The notes below the pieces were generated by a model. The model did not search any database, was not told where the DNA came from, and saw nothing but the letters and a program-made list of their open reading frames with translations. Of a stretch of DNA of 64,000 bases, positions 52,984 to 60,659 are shown one piece after another. Source of the DNA: RGIG4608 sp045631445 (GTDB lineage: Bacteria > Bacillota > Clostridia > Oscillospirales > CAG-272); NCBI GenBank assembly GCA_045631445.1, contig JAZQUS010000102.1, forward strand, positions 1 through 64,000. The letters are read 5' to 3'. The translations under genes and the position numbers were made by a program. The number at the start of each line of letters is the position of its first letter. The first letter of the stretch is position 1.

Positions 52984-53916
52984 ATGTTTAAAAAGGTAAT
53001 AGAAGCAATCGAAAAATATGATAGGATTATTATTCATAGACATTCAAATCCCGACGGTGATGCAATAGGATCACAAGTCGGACTCAAAAATATACTTAAA
53101 GAGAACTATCCCGAAAAGGAAATCTATACAGTAGGTGATGCTTCAAAGCGTTACGGATTTATTGAGGATTCTGCAACAGACACAATTCCCGATGAATATT
53201 ATAAGGGTGCACTTGCATTTGTTCTTGACACAAGCGCAAAATTCCTCATTTCCGATGAAAGATACACCCTTGCAGATACTGTAATCAAAATGGATCATCA
53301 CATTTTCACAGAAGAATTTGCCGACATTGAGGTAATTGATACTTCTTTTGAATCCTGCTGTGGACTTATCGGTATGTTTGCAATGAAAACAGGTTTGAAG
53401 CTCAATCAAATAGCTGCTAAAGCTCTTTACACAGGTATGATTACCGATTCAGGACGCTTTAGATATGATTCAACAACTTCGCAAACATTTAACGTTGCAT
53501 CTTTCCTTATGGAACAAAAATTCAATACAAATGATATTTTCTCCAATCTCTATGCAGACGAACTCCAATCAGTTCAGTTAAGAGCGAAATTTGTGTTAAA
53601 AATTACAAAAACTGATGCACCTGTATCGTATATTTACACAACTCTTGATGAAGCCAAGAGCTATAATGCAGATATTTTTACAATTTCTCGTGGCATGGTT
53701 AATACCATGAGTGACATTAAGGGAATAGACATTTGGGTTAATTTTACCGAAACTGAGAACGGTGTTCTTTGTGAACTTCGTTCAAGCAAATACAATATCA
53801 ATCTCGTTGCGGTTAAATACGGTGGCGGCGGTCACCAAAAGGCAAGCGGTGCAACAGTTAAGGACAGAGCAGAAGCAATGTCAATGCTTGAAGACCTCAT
53901 AGCACTCACAAAATAA
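52984..53916 (+). CDS. DHH-family phosphoesterase, NrnA-like (copy 1)
   Basis: A 310-residue DHH/DHHA1 phosphoesterase like the NrnA group that degrades short RNA (nanoRNA) and pAp or hydrolyses cyclic-di-nucleotide breakdown products. Metal ligands: H18/H20 and D24, D26 in HRHSNPDGDAIGSQ, D82 in VLDTSA, the DHH motif D104-H105-H106, and D155 in MITDSGRFR. The DHHA1 glycine-rich GGGGHQKASG is at 280-289. It is followed by a paralogue 14 bases downstream. Confidence 0.92.
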   Translation: MFKKVIEAIEKYDRIIIHRHSNPDGDAIGSQVGLKNILKENYPEKEIYTVGDASKRYGFIEDSATDTIPDEYYKGALAFVLDTSAKFLISDERYTLADTVIKMDHHIFTEEFADIEVIDTSFESCCGLIGMFAMKTGLKLNQIAAKALYTGMITDSGRFRYDSTTSQTFNVASFLMEQKFNTNDIFSNLYADELQSVQLRAKFVLKITKTDAPVSYIYTTLDEAKSYNADIFTISRGMVNTMSDIKGIDIWVNFTETENGVLCELRSSKYNINLVAVKYGGGGHQKASGATVKDRAEAMSMLEDLIALTK

Positions 53917-53930
53917 GAAAGGAAGAGAAT

Positions 53931-54914
53931 ATGACAAATTACGAAGCAAAAAAGCAAATACTTGATAAAATTAAAGAATATAATAAAATCATCATTTTCC
54001 GTCATTGGAGACCTGATGGAGATGCAATGGGTTCATCCAAGGGCTTGCGCGAAATTTTGCGCTTAACATACCCTGAAAAAGAGATTTTGTTGCTTAATTC
54101 CGATTATTCAAATTATCTTGAATTCCTTGGCGGAGAAGACGAGCCAGTTGCGGATGAATACTATGCAGATGCGCTTGGTATAGTGCTTGATACGGGAACA
54201 GAAGATAGAATTTCAAATAAAAAATACTCACTTTGTAAAGAAATCGTTAAAATCGACCATCATATTGTTGATGAACACTATGGTGATTATCATTGGGTAA
54301 TTGAGGAAAAATCATCGACCTGCGAAATGATTGCAGAATTTTACGATACCTTCAAAGATGAGCTTAAAATAAGCAAAGAAGCTGCAACATATATTTATTG
54401 TGGTATGGTAACCGATAGCGGACGTTTCCGTTTCCGCGATGTTTCAGGTGATACACTTCGTTATGCAGGACTTATGCTAGACCAAGGTATTGACACCGAT
54501 GTGCTTTACGCAAATCTCTATCTCAAGGAATTCAACGAATTCAAATTTGAATCCTACGCACACGAAAAGATGGAAATCACAGAGAATGGCCTTGTTTATC
54601 TTTACGTTGATAAAGAAATGCAAGAAAAGTTTGCCCTTACAAATGAGCAGGCCTCTGCTTCCGTAAGTTTTATGGATTCTATCAAGGGCTCAATCATATG
54701 GATTGCATTCATCGACAATGCAGACGGCTCAATCCGTGTAAGACTTCGTTCACGTTTCGTACACGTTAATCCTCTTGCGGAGAAATATCGTGGTGGAGGA
54801 CATGCGTGTGCTTGTGGTGCAACAGTTTATTCAAAGGAAGAAATGGCTCAGTTTATAGCGGATGCAGATGCTCTCATTAAAGAATATAAAGAGAATAATG
54901 AGGGATGGTTATGA
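53931..54914 (+). CDS. DHH-family phosphoesterase, NrnA-like (copy 2)
   Basis: A 327-residue paralogue of the preceding gene. Motifs are FRHWRPDGDAMGSSKG (D29, D31), VLDTGTED, KIDHHIVDEHYGDYHW, GMVTDSGRFRFRD and RGGGHACACGATV. It keeps all core metal ligands, so it should be active, but differs in the substrate loops (RHWRPDG in place of RHSNPDG, and Cys-rich ACACG in the DHHA1 loop). The pair may divide work between chain lengths or substrates. Its stop overlaps the start of surE. Confidence 0.92.
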   Translation: MTNYEAKKQILDKIKEYNKIIIFRHWRPDGDAMGSSKGLREILRLTYPEKEILLLNSDYSNYLEFLGGEDEPVADEYYADALGIVLDTGTEDRISNKKYSLCKEIVKIDHHIVDEHYGDYHWVIEEKSSTCEMIAEFYDTFKDELKISKEAATYIYCGMVTDSGRFRFRDVSGDTLRYAGLMLDQGIDTDVLYANLYLKEFNEFKFESYAHEKMEITENGLVYLYVDKEMQEKFALTNEQASASVSFMDSIKGSIIWIAFIDNADGSIRVRLRSRFVHVNPLAEKYRGGGHACACGATVYSKEEMAQFIADADALIKEYKENNEGWL

Positions 54915-55636
54915 GATTTCTTATAGTTAATGATGACGGTATTAACGCAGATGGTATTAAGCTCCTTGCAAAATGGGCAATGCAATATGGTGAAGTAACA
55001 GTAGTTGCTCCCAAATTTGAGCAAAGCGGAAAAAGTCATGCAATCGACTTTATCAATCCTATAGAAATCAAGCGAGTTGATTTTATGGAAGGTGTTGAAG
55101 CATGGTCTATGGCATCAACTCCTGCAGACTGTGTGCGTTTTGGAATTTTTGGTCTTCATAAGCAATATGATGTAGTGCTTTCGGGTATCAATCGTGGCAC
55201 AAATATGAGCGGTGACATCATATATTCAGGAACAATGGGCGCAATTTTTGAAGCAGGAAACCAACACCACAAGGGAATTGCATTCTCAACCACTCCCGAA
55301 AATCTTGAAGGTGCTGCAAAATATTTGGATATGGCTTATAACTATATCCTTAATAATAATCTTTTTGACTATTCTGACCTCTATAACGTAAACATTCCCG
55401 AAGACGTAAAGGGAATTAAGATAACAAAACAGGGGGACGGCTTCTTTTCGGATGCATTTTATCAGGTTGATGAGGTTACTTACACCCAATACGGTAAAAT
55501 GATAGCAGATACCTGTCCTGAAGATAAAACACGCGATAGCGTTGCCTTCGGTGAAGGATATATATCAGTAACTCCAATGACAAAAGAGAGAACTGATTTA
55601 CCAGCATTTGAAAAACTTAAAAATTTACTAAAATAA
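54911..55636 (+). CDS. surE: 5'/3'-nucleotidase SurE
   Basis: Start placed at MRFLIVNDDGINADG (54911), overlapping the previous stop as ATGA and preceded by GAGGGA. A 241-residue SurE phosphatase of nucleoside monophosphates (and short polyphosphates). The metal site is NDDG (7-10) and the conserved GINRGTNMSGDIIYSGTMGA follows. Being coupled to two NrnA-like nucleases, it would remove phosphate from the mononucleotides they release. Confidence 0.95.
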   Translation: MRFLIVNDDGINADGIKLLAKWAMQYGEVTVVAPKFEQSGKSHAIDFINPIEIKRVDFMEGVEAWSMASTPADCVRFGIFGLHKQYDVVLSGINRGTNMSGDIIYSGTMGAIFEAGNQHHKGIAFSTTPENLEGAAKYLDMAYNYILNNNLFDYSDLYNVNIPEDVKGIKITKQGDGFFSDAFYQVDEVTYTQYGKMIADTCPEDKTRDSVAFGEGYISVTPMTKERTDLPAFEKLKNLLK

Positions 55637-55639
55637 GAT

Positions 55640-55670
55640 AAAGTGGCAGGAAATTTTCCTGCCACTTTTC
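55640..55670 (+). terminator. Intrinsic terminator after surE
   Basis: AAAGTGGCAGGAAA (55640-55653) pairs with TTTCCTGCCACTTT (55655-55668), then T-rich sequence. Confidence 0.88.
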
Positions 55671-55685
55671 ATAATATAAAAAGTT

Positions 55686-55707
55686 CCCCTCGCTATTTAG
55701 CGAGGGG
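55686..55707 (-). terminator. Terminator of the OB-fold lipoprotein gene
   Basis: CCCCTCGCTA (55686-55695) pairs with TAGCGAGGGG (55698-55707); on the minus strand it is followed by AACTTTTTATA. The same CCCCTCGC/GCGAGGGG core recurs at 58061-58085. Confidence 0.8.
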
Positions 55708-55730
55708 ATTGTATTAGAATAATAAATCAA

Positions 55731-58022
55731 TTATTCAGCAACGTAAACAGTAATGGAGTTCATACGAACCTGACCACCAGTAAGAGAAGGAATTTCAAAG
55801 CTATCAACTGCTTCAGCAAATGTAACAGTAACTACACTACCATTAACAGAAACTGTAGTGCCTGCAGGAAGAGAACTATTAAATGCTGTAGCATAAGAAG
55901 TAGAGTTGCATGTAAATTCAATCTTCAACATACCTGTAGCGGCTACGATAAGCTGTGAGCTCTTATAGAAACGAGCAGGGTTAGAATAATCAGCTACATT
56001 AGATGTACTTGCACCCTTATTGTTTGTAACAGTAATACCATTAGCAGCCCAAATCTGCTGAGAAGATGTGAATGTTGTTCTATTAGCTTTATCGGAAAAG
56101 CTAAGTGTACCAAGAAGCTTCATTGAAGCCGTAGAAGCACCACATACAGAGCAAAGACCGTCAACAAATGTATGGTTACCAGTTGCCTTGTCAGCACCAG
56201 CTGCGCCACAAACTACACAAGTAGAATCTTTACCACATGTTGCTGCATTCCAAGAAGAGCAAACGTGAGGAACATTAATAGTTACAGTAGAAGAGCCTTG
56301 AGCAATCTGTGCAACCTTGTTATAAATTGTAACCTTACCTTCAACTGTTACAACGTCACCGATATTAACCTTAGTTGTTGTTCTAAATACAAGAACCTTG
56401 TTGCCATTTTCATCAACAATGTAAGGAGAGCAGTTGTTGTAAGAGCTCCATTCTTCATAGAAGCTATGAACAGTACCTGTGAACTTAACAACTGTACCTT
56501 CAGCAGAAGCAAGAACTTCAGGAATTGTCATCATGCCGTCTTCAACGTCACCACCTTCAGAAGGAGGAACGTAGTTGGGATCCTGTTCGCCACAAGCACA
56601 AACACCGTTAACGAATGTATGTGTATGTGTTTCTTCGCCGCCCTGAGAAGGAGGAATAACTTCGCCATCAGCAGCTTCGATTCTTGCGGGATACTGTGTA
56701 CCGGAAGCGATCTGATCTCTGTAATATACACCGGACAAGCTTACTGTTGAGTAAGAACCGTATGTACCTGCAAAGAATGTATCAGATTTGCCTTCGATTT
56801 CACCGTATACTTCAAGAATACCGTATGTTGTGTTGTATGTCCATACGCAAGTAGCTGTTTCGCCAAGTACGAAATGGCAGCCTGCATAACCATTGGACTT
56901 AAGGTATGCTTCAGCATTGATATATGTCTTTGTTTCGCCATTCATGAAGAAGATGTGGTAGCCACCGGAAACTGCTTCAAAGTAAATCTTTACAGAAGCA
57001 GTAGCATCAGTAGTTGTTGCAAGATATGTGCCTTTTTCTGCATCCATAGTGCCGGCGAAGTAAACCTTACCTGTAGGAAGTTCCATGTAGATGTCATAAG
57101 GCTGACCAGCTACGGGAGCAGTATATGCAGGTGTTGTACCACCCTGGTTGCCACCTTCGTTGCCGCCGTTACCGCTGTTACCTCCTTCTACCTTGCCTGT
57201 GAAAACCTGAATCTGTTTAATACGAACCTGAGAAGAAAGAGCTGTTGACTGGAATACATCGGTAGCCGCATCAAATATAATAGTAAGAACGTCGTTATCA
57301 CGAGTGATCGTTGCACCTGCAACCGTCATACCGTCGAAACCGGCCATATATGACTTGCCATCAGATGTAGTATAGTCGTCAAAAGTAATAACAATCTTTG
57401 TCATACCGGGATATTCAATCTTAATTGTAGAACCCTTGTATGCTCTCTGTGCATACTTTTCCTGAACTGTAAGGGCAGTTGTAGAGGATGCCTTATCGTT
57501 GGTAAAAGTAATACCGTTAGCAGCAAATACGTTTTGTTCACCTGAACCGCTAACAAGGTTAGCGTTACCTGTCAAATCAAGAATGAGATCTGCAGAAACA
57601 CCGGGAGCAACGAGATTGTATTCAACAGTTTTTGTGGTTTTTCCATCGGGAGCTGTAATTGTTGCAATAAGCTTATAAGCAACATCAGCTGCAAGATCGG
57701 AGGGAACCTTTACAGTAGCTGCAATTTCATTTGTATAACCAACTTCAGTACCCTCGAAATCAACAACGGTTACAACGTCGCTATTTGTTTTCCAAGAAAT
57801 AGCATACTTACCATCTCTAGTGGATAATACTCTAACAACAGTAAAGCTGTTAGGAGTAGTGGGTGTGGGATTGCTAGTTGTAGGAAGAAGATTCTTATAA
57901 TAAGCATTAAGAAATTCTGCTGCTGCATCAATATCATAATTAGTAGTATCCTTTTCACCACAAGCCACAAGCATGCTAAGTGAAAGAATCAAGATGAGCA
58001 ATATAGATAATATTTTTTTCAT
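55731..58022 (-). CDS. Modular lipoprotein with one OB-fold, Cys-pair motifs and duplicated beta modules
   Basis: A 763-residue surface lipoprotein (lipobox LVAC, C21). Order: Ig-like domain (about 55-140), beta module A1 (145-276), Gly-rich linker (278-298), a domain shared with the next gene (about 303-450, with ATTTDATASVKIYFEAVSGG and FFMNGETKTYI), short Cys-pair motifs (CACGEQ), an OB-fold-like domain (500-583; GTVVKFTGTVHSFY, then GDVVTVEGKVTIYN), more Cys pairs (CVVCG, CSVCG) and beta module A2 (635-763), which repeats A1 (FAANGITFTND versus WAANGITVTNN). No catalytic motif seen. OB folds next to a secreted nuclease suggest nucleic-acid binding, which is inference. Confidence 0.82.
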   Translation of the reverse strand: MKKILSILLILILSLSMLVACGEKDTTNYDIDAAAEFLNAYYKNLLPTTSNPTPTTPNSFTVVRVLSTRDGKYAISWKTNSDVVTVVDFEGTEVGYTNEIAATVKVPSDLAADVAYKLIATITAPDGKTTKTVEYNLVAPGVSADLILDLTGNANLVSGSGEQNVFAANGITFTNDKASSTTALTVQEKYAQRAYKGSTIKIEYPGMTKIVITFDDYTTSDGKSYMAGFDGMTVAGATITRDNDVLTIIFDAATDVFQSTALSSQVRIKQIQVFTGKVEGGNSGNGGNEGGNQGGTTPAYTAPVAGQPYDIYMELPTGKVYFAGTMDAEKGTYLATTTDATASVKIYFEAVSGGYHIFFMNGETKTYINAEAYLKSNGYAGCHFVLGETATCVWTYNTTYGILEVYGEIEGKSDTFFAGTYGSYSTVSLSGVYYRDQIASGTQYPARIEAADGEVIPPSQGGEETHTHTFVNGVCACGEQDPNYVPPSEGGDVEDGMMTIPEVLASAEGTVVKFTGTVHSFYEEWSSYNNCSPYIVDENGNKVLVFRTTTKVNIGDVVTVEGKVTIYNKVAQIAQGSSTVTINVPHVCSSWNAATCGKDSTCVVCGAAGADKATGNHTFVDGLCSVCGASTASMKLLGTLSFSDKANRTTFTSSQQIWAANGITVTNNKGASTSNVADYSNPARFYKSSQLIVAATGMLKIEFTCNSTSYATAFNSSLPAGTTVSVNGSVVTVTFAEAVDSFEIPSLTGGQVRMNSITVYVAE

Positions 58023-58060
58023 TATTAAACCTCTAATAGATATTTAATTTTTTCACTAAT

Positions 58061-58085
58061 ATCCCCTCGCAAAAGGCGAGGGGAT
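58061..58085 (-). other. Hairpin between the two OB-fold lipoprotein genes
   Basis: ATCCCCTCGC (58061-58070) pairs with GCGAGGGGAT (58076-58085). The U-run on the minus strand is poor, so it may only partly terminate. Confidence 0.65.
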
Positions 58086-58134
58086 AAGATTATTATTCAT
58101 TCAATATACAGAATGATTTGAATCAATTGCTACA

Positions 58135-60591
58135 TTAATCTGCGCTACCCTCAACATAAAAATGTACAGGATAGGAAGAAGATATTTTAGTGAGATTGCT
58201 GCAGCTAAGTGTTTCATAAGTACCGTATGTACCAATATAGTAAGAATTCGAGCCTACAGTGAGAACAAGTGTATTGTACTCAGCGTTCCAAGTATAAACC
58301 TCAGTAGGAGCAGTTGTTGTAAATTCCATAGAACCCTTACCTTCATCAGCGCTTCTCTCATAAGCTCTAATGTATGTCTTAGTGTCACCGTTCATAAAGT
58401 AGAGATGATAACCACCATCAACTGCTTCAAGGTAAACCTTAACGGAAGCTGTTGCATCAGTTGTTGTAGCAAAGTACCAAGGTGTAGAATCGGAGCTTAC
58501 TTTACCTGCAAAGTAGAGGAACTTAGAAACGCCTTCCTGATTGAGAGCAAAATGGTAAGCAACACCTACTTCGGGAGTAGTAACCATAACAACTTCTGTT
58601 GTATCACCAGTATTATCATCACCAGTATTGTCATCACCAGTATTATCGTCGGATTTAGCAACTGTATGAGCAACAAGAGTAGCATTCTTTGCCTGAGGAG
58701 TGCCCTTATAAGCACCGAGTGTTGTAAGAACTGTGATTGTGTCACCAACAGCGGGCTTTGTTTCCATAGCATCGTATCTGTTGCCAAGCTGATCATAGAG
58801 ACCGTAAACATAGAGCGTATTACCGTCAGCATCCTTAATGTAAAGGTTACCATATTGAGTATTAGCAACTTCAGTAACTTCACCAGTTACAAGGTACTTA
58901 TCAGCTGTGTAGTTGGGATTGCTTGTACCAAGCTCATTAGCATCAGGAATAGATGTAGGAGATGTCCAAGAAAGAATCCAAGCGTTCTTTGTCTGAGCTG
59001 TGCCGCTATACTGACCAAGAATACCAAGAAGAACTACGTAATCACCAACAACGGGCTTAGATTCCATTGCATCATATCTTGTAGAACCGTCAGCAGAATA
59101 TGAACCATAAACAGTAAGAACGTTGCCGTGCTCGTCAGTAATCTTCATGTTACCATATTGTGTGTTATAAACTTCAGTGATAACACCAGCGATAAGGTAC
59201 TTGCCTTCTGTGTATGTGTTGTGTTCCTTAGCAGCACCGATTTCAATTGCTTGACCTGCTGTAAGGGGAGTCTTATTAAGAGTAACTTCAATTTCCTTTG
59301 TTTCTGTTACATCGCCACAAGTGATTGTAGCAGTAAGCTTAACAACTGTCTTTGTATCAGGAACTGTGATTGTAGCTGTTCCATCTTCAGCAATAACGAT
59401 TGCTGCATTGTCGGATACCCAAGAAATAGAAACTTCAGGGTAGTTTGCTCCTACGAGAGGAAGATTAATTACTGCATCAGCAGAGAAGCTTGTGCTTACC
59501 TTAATGTTATCCTTTTCAGAAGCAACCTTTTCAGCATCTGTATATGTAACCGCTTCATAGTTTGTGAAAGGAGTTACGCTCATAGGAATGAGGTAGGGAG
59601 CACCACTATAAAGAATAAGGATACCTGTAACGTCTGCCTTGTAACCGAAGTGTGCAAGGTGATCAGCATCAATAGCTGCCTTATCATCAGCTGTGAGCAT
59701 ACCAGCGGGGAAGTCAGTAACGTATGTTCTTACATAACCCTGCTGTTCGCCGATTGAGAAGTAGAGGTACTGAGATGTTTCAGCCGCCAAATCCTGAGAA
59801 CCAACTGTAACACCCTTGATAGTAACTGCCAAACCAACATAAGCACCAAGATTTGCACCTGCTGTGAACTGTTCAGTAATATCAACAAGATCAACTGTCT
59901 TGATTGTTTCGTCAAGAATAATTGCTTCACCACCGAAGATTTCCTGCATACCGCTGTAAGGTGACATTTCACCAACTACCATTACAGTCATACCAACTTT
60001 AATACCAAGAGTAGCAGGGTCTTCAACAAGCTTGTAGCAGTAGTAACCGCCCTTACCCTCAAGGTCAGCAAGGAACAAGTGGTTGTACTTATTGCCTGCA
60101 GAAGTAGAGTTAATTGCAACAACTACGCCGGCAACCTGGAGCTTGTCGCCCTTTGCAGCAGCCATATACTCTTCGTGAGTATTAAGCTCGAGCTTAGGAA
60201 CTACGAGTGCAAAATCGTGAGCTTTAGAATCGCCGTTAGGAGCAGTTACAGTAGCAGTAAGTGTGTAAGGAACTGCTTCTGCGCCCATTGTGGGAAGGTC
60301 AAGATTGTAAGAACCGTCAGCGTTCTTTGTAACAACAACGCTTTCAGTATTAGAAGCCCAATCAACAGTATAGGGCTCCATCTGATACATTATCTGACCA
60401 ACGAGTGTTGTGTCTGCAGATGTAGTATTATCTGTCAACCAACCCTTGTACTGTACTTTTACAAGGTAATCAACAGCACCGTTAATGTTATAAGTAACGG
60501 GAGCAGTAGTAGTTTTATCATTATTGTCGCAAGCGATAAACGCCATAGTGCAAACAATCAAGATAAGAATTAAACTTAAAAATCTTTTCAT
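58135..60591 (-). CDS. Large multi-OB-fold lipoprotein
   Basis: Start placed at MKRFLSLILILIV (60591) with AAGGAA upstream; an ATG seven codons earlier lacks a site. An 818-residue lipoprotein (lipobox FIAC, C21). Order: Ig-like (about 33-132), OB-fold-like 1 (148-225), 2 (240-343), Ig-like (360-440), OB-fold-like 3 (460-543) and 4 (563-642), Asp-Asn-Thr-Gly repeat linker (648-665), and the C-terminal domain shared with the downstream lipoprotein (672-818; ATTTDATASVKVYLEAVDGG, FMNGDTKTYIRAY). OB 3 and 4 are near-duplicates (ITEVYNTQYGNMKITD against VTEVANTQYGNLYIKD; RYDAMESKPVVGD against RYDAMETKPAVGD). OB folds of this kind occur in secreted nucleases such as YhcR. No enzyme motif is visible. 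Confidence 0.84.
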   Translation of the reverse strand: MKRFLSLILILIVCTMAFIACDNNDKTTTAPVTYNINGAVDYLVKVQYKGWLTDNTTSADTTLVGQIMYQMEPYTVDWASNTESVVVTKNADGSYNLDLPTMGAEAVPYTLTATVTAPNGDSKAHDFALVVPKLELNTHEEYMAAAKGDKLQVAGVVVAINSTSAGNKYNHLFLADLEGKGGYYCYKLVEDPATLGIKVGMTVMVVGEMSPYSGMQEIFGGEAIILDETIKTVDLVDITEQFTAGANLGAYVGLAVTIKGVTVGSQDLAAETSQYLYFSIGEQQGYVRTYVTDFPAGMLTADDKAAIDADHLAHFGYKADVTGILILYSGAPYLIPMSVTPFTNYEAVTYTDAEKVASEKDNIKVSTSFSADAVINLPLVGANYPEVSISWVSDNAAIVIAEDGTATITVPDTKTVVKLTATITCGDVTETKEIEVTLNKTPLTAGQAIEIGAAKEHNTYTEGKYLIAGVITEVYNTQYGNMKITDEHGNVLTVYGSYSADGSTRYDAMESKPVVGDYVVLLGILGQYSGTAQTKNAWILSWTSPTSIPDANELGTSNPNYTADKYLVTGEVTEVANTQYGNLYIKDADGNTLYVYGLYDQLGNRYDAMETKPAVGDTITVLTTLGAYKGTPQAKNATLVAHTVAKSDDNTGDDNTGDDNTGDTTEVVMVTTPEVGVAYHFALNQEGVSKFLYFAGKVSSDSTPWYFATTTDATASVKVYLEAVDGGYHLYFMNGDTKTYIRAYERSADEGKGSMEFTTTAPTEVYTWNAEYNTLVLTVGSNSYYIGTYGTYETLSCSNLTKISSSYPVHFYVEGSAD

Positions 60592-60659
60592 AATAATTTT
60601 TCCTTTCGCCACGAATTTGTGGCATGATTTTTAAAAATTGTTTGAATTTTAAGTGAATA

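Noticed and set aside
58620..58660. Short tandem repeat suggestive of a CRISPR or minisatellite
   Set aside because: It is a coding linker repeat (Asp-Asn-Thr-Gly units of 15 bases) in the OB-fold lipoprotein with no spacers.
58162..59103. Plus-strand open frame of 313 codons
   Set aside because: Antisense shadow of the multi-OB-fold lipoprotein; low-complexity Cys/Ser/Ile composition and no start signal.
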